From Botrytis cinerea B05.10 (Eukaryota; Ascomycota; Leotiomycetes; Helotiales; Sclerotiniaceae), in assembly GCF_000143535.2 (NCBI RefSeq), contig NC_037311.1, forward strand, positions 2,604,001 through 2,668,000: a stretch of 64,000 nucleotides of DNA, read 5' to 3'. Positions 11,990 to 25,389 of this stretch are shown piece by piece. Every line of letters begins with the position of its first letter. Positions within the stretch are counted from its first letter, which is position 1. The position numbers and the translations under genes are program-made. Below the pieces are notes generated by a model that worked only from the letters and a program-made list of their open reading frames with translations, had not been told where the DNA came from and did no database searches.

Positions 11990-13398
11990 CGGACTTGCGG
12001 ATCCCCTCCAAGATTTTGAAGAGGCGGTATCTTTCCAATTGGTCTTCTTTTGGGCAAATAATGGTTTGATCGAGAATTCGAACAAATTCGCGGACGTTGA
12101 TCAGATGGTCAGGCAGAGTTCGGGTTCGGGCTCGGGCTGATGCATGCATGCAGTGAGATTTTCTGAATAATTGGGCACCCGATTCGAGGGGTCTCGGAGG
12201 GGAAAAAGAGACAGGATCACTGGGTGGCTATGACTCTTGTCTGTCTTATCGACTTAGTTGGTATTATGTGTGAATGATGCTTGAACGATGCGATGCTTGA
12301 ACGATGAAGGAAATTCCAGGGAGACCGATATTGATATTGATTATGATATCTCGTAAGGCGTCAGGCGTCAGGCGTAAGATATCGATTGATATGATGATAT
12401 GTGTTGAAGAAGGATTGGCTATGCAAATACAAGGTGTCGAGGAAGAATGGTGCACGTCTTGGTACTTTGGTCTGGAATGCAATCTTCATCATACTCGGCG
12501 ATGATATTGTCTTTTCCCATCAAAAGAAAAGCTAAAGATGTAGAAAATAAAATGTGAGAGACTGTGAGGCTGAATGAATCTTCATCACATTGTACGGGAT
12601 TTGAATTTTATTTGTGAATTGAAAATTGGGACCTACATGAACGGTTGTTTTTATCACCAATTGATTGATTGATTGATTGATTGATGTCGGTAGCTATTGC
12701 ACCCAATTCAATATCTTCAATTGAATTGTGTGTGTATGTATGTATCTATGGTAACATCTGCTGCAATCTGTTGGTCCCTTCACTCTGTTCACTCTTCGCC
12801 CCTCAACCCTTCAAGCCTTTCTATTTCATCCTTCACTCCATCCACGCGATGACAGCTGCATTGTCACATACTTTGGTGTGGTCTAATGGAAGGTCCCGCA
12901 ACGCAGTAATGCAGTAGTGCAACGCAACGCAGCAGACTAAAACTATTGATCCGACCAATCTCATCATGGCTGTATATCTATGTGTGCATGTATGTATGTA
13001 TATATAATTTGGTGTTTGCTTTGTTTGATGGATATATATATACATATATATACATATATATAATTAACAGGAGGATGAAAATACCTACATACCACACACT
13101 ACATACCTATCTCGTAAAAGCATACATGACGCTCCGCTGGCCCTCCGGGGGCCACTGCCGTGGAGGCCGACTAGCTTTACAGTATTGTCACGGAGTAAAG
13201 ATCGTTAGCTAGATGGTCACGATGAGATGGGTTGCTTCTTACTTTATACTTTTTCGACATCTCGGTATTGACATCTACCTTGGATTCTATCCCCCGGACT
13301 AAGGCAGTCAGACAGTCAGACGGACGGACTACTAGGTGCTTGATGCTTGATGGATTCTCAGGTAGATCAGATAAGCCATGGAAGTCGGTTGCCAATAC

Positions 13399-13462
13399 AC
13401 ACACACATGCATGCATACATACACACATACACACATACACATACATACATACATACATACAT
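13399..13462. repeat. CATA/CACA compound microsatellite
   Basis: Interrupted CACA, CATG and CATA units, ending in five CATA tetranucleotides. Confidence 0.9.
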
Positions 13463-13735
13463 ATCTGCTACCCATATCTGAATCGATTTTATATATACAT
13501 ATATCGAAACAAACAAAAGCCATGAAAAGAACAAGACACTACAAAGGATACCTATATTGCCGCCACAAAAGCCACATGTTGTGATCTTCACCATGCATGA
13601 AATCCTTCCCGGGACCAACGAGGAAGAAAACATCATCAGCCCATCAATCCAAGTCCAAGTGTGACCAACCACCAACCGTTCATTTATCAATTCCATCACT
13701 CCAAACACGCGCCCGGAATACGAATAGAATCAGCC

Positions 13736-13790
13736 AGTCGGCCAGTCAGTCAGTCAATCAATCAATCAGTCAGTCAATCAATCAATCATA
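13736..13790. repeat. (GTCA)n/(ATCA)n compound microsatellite
   Basis: Blocks of GTCA and ATCA tetranucleotides alternate in a 4-bp register. Confidence 0.9.
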
Positions 13791-14230
13791 GTCAAATCGC
13801 CCATCCAAGACCTTTTCAACCTTTTCCTCTGCACAAACACAAACACAAACACAAACAGCATCATACTTCACCTCATACCTCGTCCATCACCCAACATCGT
13901 ATGCGCATTCTTAAACAAAATCGGCCATCTACCCAACATATCTACAACAAATCTACAACATTTCTACTCACGGGAACTCTCCCATGATCATAAAGTCTTA
14001 AAAGCTCCCCTGCTTCATTCCGGACGATCCTGGTCGCGTCTTAGACCTCTTTTCTTGCCCTGCGCTGCTGGTCTCGCCCATCGTCCCTCCCTGCTACTTG
14101 ATATCTCTTGTCGTTCATTCTTTTCGCATTAGCTGTGTTGGTGCTTCCATCCGTGGAGAATAATCTGAAACACTTCTCTTCTCACAAAACACGACGAGAC
14201 AGTTGCAGGACGGCTGAACACTCGCTCAGC

Positions 14231-14275
14231 ACATACTCTCACACTCACACTCACACACACACACACATACACATA
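14231..14275. repeat. (CACACT)n-(CA)n microsatellite
   Basis: CACACT units pass into CA dinucleotides and CATACA units. Confidence 0.9.
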
Positions 14276-14789
14276 CACATCCATGTCCTTGCCCCTCATT
14301 CATCATCACCCATAGGTAAACCCAATTTGATCAACGCGCGCGCCAGTTTTATACCATTTTTATACCATTTCTATATTGTAGCTGAAGCTGGGAAGGGATA
14401 TACAAACAATCACATTGCCACCATTATCATATCGATCCTCTTGAATTTTGACTCTTTTCTCTTCTCTCTTCTCTCTTCTTTCCTCTCTCTGCTCTCGTCT
14501 TGACTTCCGCCATTTGATCTCTTCTCTCTCTTCATGATCATGTTTACTATCATTAAATATCTTCAGTCATCCGTATTATCAATTCATGCACTCCATTCAA
14601 TTGTTTTCTTCATCGGGCATTGATCATTCGTTATCGCACATCGATACACTATCGTAGCTACCCAAGATATCTAGGTAAGCCCTGTCAGAGATCGATCTAT
14701 TGATTTTTTTGCTTTTTTCTTCTCGTGTTTTGGCATCATAGTGTTGAGCCGAGCTGATGTGAATGGACTTGGTAGATCTCTGCTGAGAT

Positions 14790-16990
14790 ATGGCTACGAG
14801 ATACAAAATACCAACAGTTGAATCAATAATCGAAGATTCCGAAGATGAATCAAGGGACAATGTAAGGGGTCCTGAACGAGAATTCCAGAGTAGCATCACC
14901 CGTCGTCAACATCGATCAATTCACGATTCCACCATGTCTTCTTCACCCACAAAAGCAAATACCAGTAGGGAAAGAGATAGATCCAGAAAGATGCATAAAT
15001 CTACTTCCAGTGGCAACAGACATTCTGCATCAAAACCAAAACCTAATAAGCATGCAAATGCGAAGCGCGCAAGTGGATCATCTTCAAAAGGAAATGCGAT
15101 GGAGGGGCAACGTCTTCGTCAAAGGCCTGTACAACGGATCCGAGATGCAAGTTCATCATCGTCGTCATCGTCAAGCTCTTCGGATGAAAATGAGAATATT
15201 CCTAATCACAATTCGGTCCTTGCTGCGTCAAGAGCAAAATTAACTTCACCATCTATGATATCCAATTTAACATCTTTGACTACGTCGACAAATAAATCTA
15301 GTAGCTCAAGTGGAAGTAACTCAACAGTAACTCAAGCTTCGATTACGAAAGGCTTCTCGGTGGGAAGAGAAGTTGAGAGTAAAGAGGAATCTTCATCGCT
15401 AGCGGTACCATCTCCTCCAAATGTGTTTGCCTATCTGCAACAGGACTCCGACTCCGACGATGGAGAAGATGCGCAAAAGAAAACAGAGGGGCAAAACGTG
15501 GAGACACAAGACGATACCTCGAAATGGTTGATCGACCATGGCGATAAATGTTTCACCCCAATATCACGTCCACATACTCCTGAGGAACATCCAAGTGGCC
15601 CTTCATCCGTATCAAGCAGTCTTCACAGTGACGATTTCTCGGCACCAGAAGCCGATATCGACACAGATAGGAGCACATCACCGGAAAGAAGTGTTAATGG
15701 TCGAGAAAATCTACGAGTCACCACGATCTCAAAAGATGCGTCTGTCAAATTAGCGTCCCAAATGGCAGCTGCCAATCAACGACAAAATTATTACGGAGCA
15801 GCTCCATCATTTGGAACACCAAAATCCCATCATCGCACAGACAGTAATCCACTCTCTCCCGCTGATCTTGAAACACCCCGTAATCCACATCCACCCAAGC
15901 ATTCACTCCAATCTCAGATTGATCCTACCATCACAGGCTATGAACTTCTTGCTTCTCGCTTATCAGCATCCTCTCATTCCGGTTCTGATACAGTAGTAGA
16001 AGATCGTATCAAGCCCATGTATCGAAAATTCGAAGCGCTCAATCATCGTCTTCTCCTTCATCTTCAAGATGAGATAAGCGAACTCGAAGAACAATTGCAG
16101 AGATTGGATAAAGCCGATACGGAATCTCGAAGGCTACGACACACTGGTAATGTTAATATAGGGGTGGATGTAGTTCCTGCATCGAGAAGAGCAAGTGAAC
16201 AAATGGGTGGTGATTTACAATGGCATAAGATGGATATTCTGGGGAGGATCGGTTACAAATTGGCTCAATACAGTCAGCACTCCTCAATATCCCTACCTTA
16301 CCCCATACCCCACACATTTCCCCATACTAACCTCTTCCAGATCAAACTCTAACCTCGTTCCACTCTCTTCAATCACTTCCTCCCGCTTCTCAACCAGACA
16401 TTAGTCATTATCGCGAATACCTTCAAACCGTCCGTCCCATAACCGAAGCGGAAACAAGATTTCTAGATCCCAAAGTCGAAGATGATTTAGTTTCAGTTGC
16501 TTCTGGTTCTTCTGGTTTGAGAAGTCAAGGTCGCCATCGAAATGGAGATCAATTTATTCGTCATAAACGTTCATTACCATCTTCGATATCGGATAGTAGC
16601 GATGATGACCATCCGATTAAGAGAACACCTACCAGTAGCGCTGTCGACTCACCTCTTCACCCGCCACCTCATCTAGCGAATGATCATCTTGGAGTCGAAA
16701 TTCCAATTTCTCACGCAGAAGATTTTCCCACGTTGGCATTTGCAATAGCTTTTAGTATTTTCATACCCATCCTGACTTTCGCAACTATCCCTACATTCCT
16801 GGGTAGAATGACGGTGGTTTGTTTGGTGGGATCCGGTATCGTAGGCGCACTGGTACAAAGTGGATTTATAGGTCTAAATGATGTTATTGAAAGTATCAAG
16901 GGTTTGAGGGGCTCGCAAAGAAGAGAGGGATTAGTTTGTGTAGGGGTTTATTTGGGGTGTATGGGGGTACTTGCGGGGGTTGTTGGGTAA
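14790..16990 (+). CDS. DUF6594-like membrane protein with disordered N-terminus
   Basis: Two exons, 14790-16272 and 16341-16990, flank a 68-bp intron (donor GTCAGC, CTAAC branch site, acceptor TTCCAG) and give 710 aa. The first 400 residues are Ser/Thr/acidic-rich and probably disordered, with poly-Ser near residues 120-130. A conserved helical segment follows (YRKFEALNHRLLLHLQDEI, about residues 409-427), continuing into a coiled-coil-like Glu/Leu stretch. The intron joins KLAQY to NQTLTSFHSL in this domain. Three hydrophobic segments lie at the C-terminus (about 622-647, 651-668 and 691-710). This order of Leu-rich helix, linker and C-terminal membrane segments is typical of fungal DUF6594 proteins, whose function is unknown. 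The DUF assignment is from memory of the family pattern. Confidence 0.8.
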
Positions 16991-18908
16991 TAACTTCTCT
17001 TGTCTCTCTGCTGGGAAGGTAGAGGATGTTGTGATGTTATATTCGAGTTCTTGCGGTTATTCTGGATTTGTCGAATCTTTCGAATTCAACATCCTTTCGC
17101 TAGGAGTTCAGTAAGGGAAGATGAGAAGTCTTCATATGTGGGGTTCTGTGTTGGAGTTTCATTCGGTCTAGATTTTATTTTCTGGGTTGGGTTTCGTATC
17201 GGCTTCTTCACTTTTCTTGATTCTGGTTCGTTTCGTTTCGTTCTCGGTTTTCTCTGTTCACTTGGCTCGGTTCATTCGGTTCACTCGGTTTTCACTCACG
17301 TATTCATGATACCCTTTCTTGCACTTATGTATCTTTTTGCGCTTTTCTTTTGGGAAATGATGATCGGGCGCTATGGATCTTGGGTTCTGGGAATACTCTG
17401 TTTTATGTTATTTTCTATTCCATTTCCTTCCCCTCTTCTTCGACTTCGACTTCGACTTTAACATCGACTTCGACATGGAATACCTCGATTTGATTGCACC
17501 TTTTGAGATTTTCGGTACAGGGAATATGGTTTTTACGATTCTATACTATACTATACTGTACTGTGTTATGTTATGTTACGCGGTGTTATGTTGTACTATG
17601 CGAGGATATCAGAGTACGTACGAGAGGGAGATACTTTACACTTGTGCTTGTGCTTGCGGTTGCGGTTGCGGTTGCGGTTGCGGCTGCGGCTTGTGGGTGT
17701 ATTCTTATATTCTGTATTGTACTATACTGTACTGTACTGTACTTTACTGTATCATCTCGGGTATCTGTATCGGGGTTGTGTTTTGGTTTGTTTTGTTTTG
17801 GTTGGTGAATGGATGGATGGATGGATGAGCATGAGTATTAATTGTGATTATGATTATGTACCCTGAGAATTCAGGGTTGGGAACTGGGTATTGGGAATCA
17901 GGATTTTGAAATTGAATCGTATCGAATTGTATCGCATCACATGGAATTGTAAATGTGAGTTGAACTTGAACTGGGTGGGATTTGAATTGGCATTTGCATT
18001 TGAATCAGTATCTGCACCCATGTTGAATTGGAAAACTTGGATTTGGATTTGTGAATTTCGATATGTGTATATGTATGTGTGTGTGCATATATTATTATAT
18101 TATAGGACACTCAGTTCAGTCTAATTCAATCCAATTCAATCTACTCTAATCCAACTACATAAATAAACACATTCCATCAAATAAAAGCATGCGAATCAAA
18201 ATCAAATCATCAAAAAAGTAATAATTTGTCAGTATATGTATGTATATATGTATTCTTTTAACTTTCCCAACCCTTCGACCCTCCTCTCCCACCTTTATGT
18301 TTTCAAAGACCCGAGACTATAACAACATGACATGATATAATAAAACAAACAATCCTCCTCCTTCAACATTCCCACACCTATCCAGTCTAATGTTCACTAT
18401 TGATGGTAACTAACTGCCCACCCCTTGTCCTTCCCTTTCCCCATCTCTCACTAACAAATAAATATTGATCGTAAAAGCCCCTAGTATAAAGAACTCTAAG
18501 CCCCGCTCCATGCCATCCAATCCAATCCGACCCCAACCCACCCCAATCAATCCAGTTCAATTCAGCCTCACCTCCCACAGTAATGTAACCAGCAAAAACA
18601 CTCAAAAAGACTATCCACGCCATAGCGCGTCAGCTCAACTCCCAACACCATAACAATTCCTTTCAAGACCCTGCACTCAAACTCCAAGGCAAAGCCAATC
18701 CAATAATGTAAACCCTTCAAATCCTGCCAGCGAAACAAAAGAATCCAGGAGAACCCTGCCAATCAACCCTCCTTGAAAATCTCATTATGATTCGTCGCAT
18801 TATCGAAAATTCGTTTATATTCGTCGTCATTCTTTTCCCGTTCTTTTCTCTCCTCAGTTGCCTCTTTCTCGACACTAGTGTATCCCTCCCTCACTACACC
18901 CTTTCCCT
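16991..18908. other. Gene-free spacer with simple repeats
   Basis: About 1.9 kb between the 3' ends of two convergent genes. It is low in complexity: (TTGCGG)n near 17656-17690, TACTG/TATAC repeats near 17542-17565 and 17715-17750, and (GGAT)n near 17810-17826. Open frames here translate these repeats. It probably holds the two 3' UTRs. Confidence 0.5.
17656..17690. repeat. (GGTTGC)n hexanucleotide repeat
   Basis: About five tandem GGTTGC units ending in GGCTGC. Confidence 0.9.
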
Positions 18909-21900
18909 TCAATTCATTCCACTCGTTTTCCCACTTCTCTCACTTTCTCCCCCCTCTGCAATATTAGTAATCCCACTAACACCACCCTCATTAAACCCCA
19001 AACTGCGCGCATGAAAAGGTTGACTCTCCATCGTTGTTCTTCCTCCAAGAGATGCCGGAACTGCCGTCCCACTTCCCATAACTCCACCATTACTAATTCC
19101 CCCAGGTCCAATATTTCCCTGTCCAATTTTGCTTTGTCCAGTTTTCCCCGTTCCCTCAACACTCGTTACCGGACTTCCAGTACTTGCAGTCCTTACACTA
19201 CCATCCGATTCTTTTTTCAATAGCTTCGCAGGTCTGGGAACTGTAGAATCCGCCGGCTTTCCCGGATTGATATTCAAATTCGGATTTAATGACTCTGAGT
19301 TTTGCGAAATTTCATTATGTAGTGGACTAGAATGACTCGGCGAATTGGAATGTTTGCTTGACGCATCACCATCTTTACTGCGTTTAGAACTACGCGACGA
19401 TATACGACCTTGCTGAACGTTTAAAAGATATGAGATTAGTGTCGTGTGCCGTATAAATAATACGATGGGGTGGATGAGATAACAAACTAAGAACAATGAT
19501 AGAGCAAAGAGGGCGTAAAGCAGCTATGTGCTTGAATATTTTTCTCGCGGAAATTAGCGAAATGGCACCTTGACCCGCCCTTGTATTTGAAATTATCCAC
19601 TGAGAACTTTTCGATTTTTATTCATAGATGAATATAGAATACCCGAGAATTGAAGCGAGTTTTCTTTCCAACAAACTCAAACTCAACTTCAAGATGTGGA
19701 GGATGATGAATGATCAACAGTTTGACCAGTTATTGGTGCGGTGTCAGAACCGTCATCACTCACCTGTTTCGCCCATCTCAATCCACAACTATTACACAAG
19801 TCTCGATTCCCACTCGGCCCCCTCCTCCATTCCGGGGTGTTCTTCGTGTGACAATTAGCACAATCTCGTTGGACGTTACCAGGTAACTTTCTTCGTTTTC
19901 GTTTCTTTCTGGCATTCACCAACGACGCTACCTCTTCGGCGAGGGATCGATTTTCCTTTTCCATTTGTCGAAGTTCATATTGCCAACTTGTAGCGCGTGT
20001 TGTTTTCAATTCTTCGAATATATTATCCCTGGAAGCTAAAGCTTCGTCTTGAGACCCAATTGGAAGCCCAGATCCACCTGGTTGCGTGATAGGTACAGTT
20101 GCGGTGCCAGAAACTCCTGGTGTCATGGGTTCGGGAAATGGGCTAGCTTGGGGACGAACTGATTGATTGTTTGATGACATTCCATCAGAAGTTTGTGTGT
20201 CTGTTCTAATCATGGGACTCATGATCATTGCTTTGCCGCCAGGAATATTAGTACCATTGGCACCAGTGGCCGAAGCAACATTTCGGGATGCTTTATTAAC
20301 CAATCTAGTCTGGGCAACAAGAAATGTAGGTTTATGACCCTCCGATGCGTCTCCAGGATATAGTACTGTCTCAGTTTGTATCACAAGACCGCGCTTATTG
20401 AAAAGCTCATGTGAGTATTTGACAATCTTTCCCGTTCTCGCTTTTTCCAAGGCTCTACCAAATGCGACTTTGGAATCAGCACGCATCAATGCTTGGATAC
20501 TTGTACCGACAAGATCATCTGGTGTACGATCCAAGAGGGACCGAACATTCGTTGCAACGTATAGAAACATGCCCGATGTTGACAATTTCGAATACATTTG
20601 TTGATCACTCAGACCGTCCATTCGCATCAGATCGCTTCGAGCCAATGCGTATACTGGTCTCACCCTGCCAACCATAACGATGCATTTTCGGCCTTTGCCT
20701 TGCTCTGCACAAAGAGAACCATGACTCTCAAACCATGTGTAGCCACTGTTCTTTCGGCGAATGCGGAATACCACATTGACAGCACTCCCTTGTGACGTTT
20801 CCTTCAACTCTCGAGTGACAGGAACTATATCACTAGGATGACAGATGGAGGACAATGCAGTTCCGACCAACTCAGATGCATCATACTCCAAGACTTGGCA
20901 ACATGAAGGCGAAAGATACATGAATAAACCTTTCAGAGAAAGAACGTGAATGACATCATCACTATTCTCCAACAAAACCTTATCAAACATTCTCTTGGTA
21001 GTTTCCGGATCGCTGCCATTGTCGTAAGAAGCTAATGCTGCGCTAACATCATCTCGACTAATTGTTTGCCCGGCATCAATTAGACGAACATTTTGCTGAG
21101 GGGGTTGCCATTGATATCGTGGTAATGTGCCTTGTTTATAATTCATCGTATAAATCCCACCACTCACACCATCGATACTAGTTGGGTTCGCAACCACATC
21201 AACCTGAAACCCGACCACCAAAGAAAGTGTAGGATCGTCATCACTGGCAGGGATTGGAATCATCGTCAAAAGATTCATGAATGGCTGACCCCCTCTTCGA
21301 TAATTGATAATGGCCTGCTGAGTTTCCGTTCGATTGTCGACGGCTTTCTTGAGTTCATAGACTTTATCATTTTCCGTGGCCGTCCTACGTTCACCAGCTT
21401 GAATTTTGCCATCTGGTGATTGGAGAAATCGACAATTTCTTCCCAATACCTCATGTCTTGAATACCCGGTGAGATTTTCAAAAACATCAGATACATATAT
21501 TATAGGACAGTCCGTCTCTCGCAAGTCACAGACAACGAACGCACATGATAAATCGACGGCACCTATGTTAATGAGTTTATTGGGTCTCTTTGCCACTCTT
21601 ATCAGCGCTCCAAGCATATCAAATCCAGTGCTGGAATATATGTTCGTAATTCCTTGCCCCGATGGGGATGTGTCGGGAGCGGTGAGAGCCGTGGGGGTTG
21701 ATACAGATGTGGGTATCATAGCTGCACTCGAGGTTCGGGTTAAAAGGTTCGGTGGTGCATTTGAAGCAGACGGGGAGTTGTAATTGATTAAGGTTTGAGG
21801 CATGCTCATAGCGCTTGGTGATTGGCCCATGACATCGAATCTCGAAGACATTGCTTCATTGTTCTCATCTTCCAAGGGCCTCATTATCATACCCTCTCGA

Positions 21901-22691
21901 GTTCTCAAAAGTGACTCTGCAGCTGTGGGGCCCATAATACTGGATCTCGATGACATCTCTTCGTTATTTTCATCTCCCAAGGTTCTTATCCCACCACGGT
22001 CTTGGCCCCCCATAAACATATTCGAGTCCATGGAATCCATAGGGTCGTTCCCATATACGGTAGGGGAGTAATTATCATTCGAGTACATGCCCATCGGCGA
22101 ATCTTGAGACATACCATCCATGCCTATGGAAGCATAACTCATCATCCCAGGCATCATATCTCCCGAGTAAGAACCATACCCCATAGTTGTATCCATCAAG
22201 TTTGGTCGCACAGAGTCGGAATACCCAAGTTGCTGCATCTGTGGCATTATACCCATTCCGGAATCCATCCCTCCCCCGTAGAGGTCGTTCATATTCATTT
22301 CACCCAAGGACTGTCGACGAATCATTGGATTCTCGGAAGAAGGTGTTGGGGTGCCAAATTGAAAATCGTTCAGGCCGACATCACTGTTGCCGAATTCAAG
22401 CATGGAAGATCGGCGATCGTGATCTTGCGAAAAGTCTTGTGAGTAACTCTGCCGCCGTTGTAACTCGTTATTGTTCTGCATGATGATTTCATCCAAGCTA
22501 TTTCCGCCACTCATGTTATGATTCATGTTCATAGAGTTTCCGTTAGATTGTGTGGAAGGCTGCTGTTGTTGTCGCTGTTGCTGCTGCGGTTGAGGTTGTG
22601 GTATACTAAGAGATCTGGAATGCGCCCTCCTTTGAGCAACCTGCCGCTGCAAGTCTGCTTGGGTCATTGGCATATTGAAGAAATTACTCAT
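18909..22691 (-). CDS. White Collar-1 blue-light photoreceptor and GATA transcription factor
   Basis: Two exons, 19764-22691 (976 codons) and 18909-19412 (168 codons including stop), encode about 1143 aa, close to Neurospora WC-1. The N-terminus has a poly-Gln region (about 33-47) and a Met/Gly/Ser-rich stretch. The LOV/PAS domain is at about 375-500, with GRNCRFLQ at 418-425, where Cys420 would form the flavin adduct. Two more PAS domains lie at about 565-680 and 695-800. A basic nuclear signal (RKKRKRRK, about 928-935) precedes the GATA finger: CANC at 944-947 and CNSC at 966-969. WC-1 binds FAD, pairs with WC-2 and activates light-response and clock genes. The last intron (19413-19763, 351 bp) is unusually long. 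Splicing joins WAKQ to QGRISSR, as expected for the family. If the intron is retained, the protein would end at 1000 aa with the GATA finger intact. Confidence 0.93.
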
Positions 22692-24257
22692 GATAACGTC
22701 GACATCTGTGTCGGGATTGTAGGTGGCTGTGTCGAAATGGAGTGCACGGTAATGACACTTGAGTGTTGAAGACTAATGAAACTGTGCGTGAACGTCCAGT
22801 ACTCTTTCGACCTCCTGTAAAATCTTCTCTCCACTTGATCAAGTCCGCAAATACGCCACCACTCAAAGAATCCCAAGACAAAACTCGAAGTTTGTATGTG
22901 TTTATATCAATCGTTGATCTATCAGGTTTTTTCTCAATCAAGTATGCGCTTTGTCGTATGCCATCATTCGTTCTAGGTCGCGGAGTATCGAGTCGCTGGG
23001 AGTGATGATAATATCGAGTCGCAGAATCCAGCAGCCCTCAGAAGATCTCAGAAGACACACTCTCGGACGGAAGATTCGTATAATGTTTTGTAAAGCTTGT
23101 GTACTTTGTACAATTCGATTGTCTTTCGTTCCGAAAATCTGCGGGGGACTTTACGTCGGAAGTGGATATCGGTTTTGAAAGTACCGATGATTGAAATGCG
23201 TGAGATTTGGATCGATATTGTGATATGGATGGATAACTGGCAGTCCTCCAAGAGGCTGGTGGGTATTTGAGCGGAGGCAGGTGAATATCATACAAATCAA
23301 CCAAAACAATTCTGATATCAATTGAAGATGATTGTAAAGGGGAAACAAAGCTTGTTTAGTAGAAGTGTTAGTAAGTACTAAATAGTTAGACCAGGACGAT
23401 CAATGAATCAACTTTTTGTGTGGTGATGCAAGAACCGAAAGGCAAAATTAGGTGGTGGTGGTGATTTGAAGAGGGATTACATAATGGATCTGATTGCGAA
23501 GGAAGTTTTTGGCAATCATGCATATTTAGCTATTATATTTATTAGCTATTATATTTATTAGCTATTATCTTTAGTTAGCTATTATACAACTTATCACGTA
23601 TGGTGTAATTCCTCAACACATACATGACTCGAATATCAACACATCGAAAGTATCTCGTCCCTCGGTATATCCTCAAACAATATACACATTTCCCTCCCAC
23701 CTACACAACCAGTTCCAATCTCGAGATCTAACCAGATGATGCACTTAATCCCCGCAGAAGATATCTCCCGCCCGTCCCGTCTGCAGACACTTCCACAGCT
23801 GGTGATAGATAGGGAGGGGGTACACTCGTGCTTCCATACCATCAACACGAATGGATGTCGTATGAACAAACAAACCATTCTTGATGCCTTAGGTAACCTT
23901 ATCCAGCATTCTAGATAGGATATGATAGGATAGGATAGGTTACTGATCTACTCATTTGTACCATCCTGTCTCTCTAATTAGAGGATATAAAAGAAGAAAA
24001 GAAAAGAAAAGAAAAGAAAAAAAACGCAGGAGGATTATTAATCATTCACACCACACAACTTCTCAAGCATGCGCAATTACCCAAGGCCCCTTTTCCCATC
24101 AATATAAACCAATATAAATCAACATTTAAAAAAAAAACCATAAAACAAAAAAAAAAACAATTTTTTTTATTTTAAATATCATATATTATGATCACTAAAC
24201 ATCCTATTCTGATTTATAGTTCAATTATTACGACGAGATTCTCAAGTACTAATGCAT

Positions 24258-24288
<31 letters not shown>

Positions 24289-25389
24289 TACATACACATA
24301 GGTATACACACATACCCAACATCAAACCAACCAATCCTTCTCCTTCTAGTATCTACTAATAACATCTACTAATATCTCTCCTATAGAACTTATCCATCCA
24401 TCCATCTATCTATCTATCCATCCACCCATCCACCCAACAACAAACAATCTTTTCCCCTCCCATCCTCATCCTCATCCCCAACAACAAAAACATCAACAAA
24501 TTACAGATCTAAACACAAATGACTATTGATTACCTACACAAACCACCTCTCTGCTCTACTCATCACCCACCCCAGAGATCTACTCCAAATCTACCCATCA
24601 ATCTCCCTCTTCTACCGTCCATCCCTCCTCATACATCATTCACCCACCCATCACATCCACCCACTCACCACCCACCACGCATCCCCTCCTTCACTAGTCT
24701 CCCCCTCCCCGTCAAACAAATGCAAGAAATCATCCATTCCCTTTCCCCTCTTCCCCCTCCAAAACTCTAGGCGCCACATAATCCCAGCTCAAAGATCCCG
24801 AAACCCTAGTATCGGGCATCACGGCATTGCGTCACCATATGCAAGCCACTATCATGTAGGGACCCCAGCCCTTTTTTGGTTACCATTATGGCCCTTGATT
24901 AAAATCTATCACGAATTTTCTCACCAAGAACTTATAAGTATATTTTTTTTTCATTCGCCTATCTGTAATTTTGGATTTGACCCTTGTCTTGTGAAGTCAA
25001 CATCTCACCATATTAAGATTTTCTGTTTTCTCTTCTTTCTTTTCCATGTCCCGATTCTTTGTCCATCTGCATCCTAGGCTTTCCTAAGCTATTTAAAACA
25101 TGAGATGGTCTGAAGAAACCATTGTTACTTTCCTCAGAAAAAAAGAAAGAAAAAAAAATCTAGCTTGCAGTGGCTCCCGTTTGATCGCTGTGTCATTCCA
25201 TACACCCATTGAACTCGCCGAGTAATATTGATGACTAGCCAAATTTCAACCACAACCTTAGCCTAACCATCCCAAAGGTAACCCGGAAAATATACGTGCT
25301 CATGTGGTATCATTCTATCATCAAAATTTTATCTCATACCCTCAGCCACCCATGCAAATCGAATATCAATCTCAAGGCAAAGCGAAGGA
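22692..25389. other. Intergenic region with simple repeats
   Basis: About 2.7 kb between the WC-1 start and the importin stop. It should contain the WC-1 promoter and 5' leader (22692 to about 23400) and the importin 3' UTR. It holds TAGCTATTATATTTAT repeats near 23527-23570, (GATAG)n near 23920-23937, an AAAAG-rich tract at 23995-24020, (CA)n at 24256-24278 and (CCAT)n/(CTAT)n near 24398-24430. No gene is supported. Confidence 0.5.
24256..24278. repeat. (CA)n microsatellite
   Basis: An uninterrupted run of about eleven CA dinucleotides. Confidence 0.95.

Larger units (their letters stand above)
11990..14789. other. Intergenic region with many microsatellites, between divergent GatB and DUF6594 genes
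   Basis: No gene is supported over about 2.8 kb. The stretch holds (GATT)n near 12661-12685, TA/TACA repeats at 13031-13062, CATA/CACA repeats at 13399-13462, GTCA/ATCA repeats at 13736-13790, CACAAA repeats near 13832-13857 and (CA)n with CACACT at 14231-14275. It must contain both promoters; a long spliced or unspliced 5' leader for the downstream gene is possible. Confidence 0.5.

Noticed and set aside
10145..12085. A longer GatB start upstream of 11989
   Set aside because: The open frame extends to 12085 but has no ATG there (TTG at the end). The ATG at 11987-11989 gives a good mitochondrial presequence.
18387..18762. Trp-rich open frames on the minus strand
   Set aside because: They are overlapping frames in CCAAT/CCCAAC-like low-complexity DNA, without conserved features or splice support.
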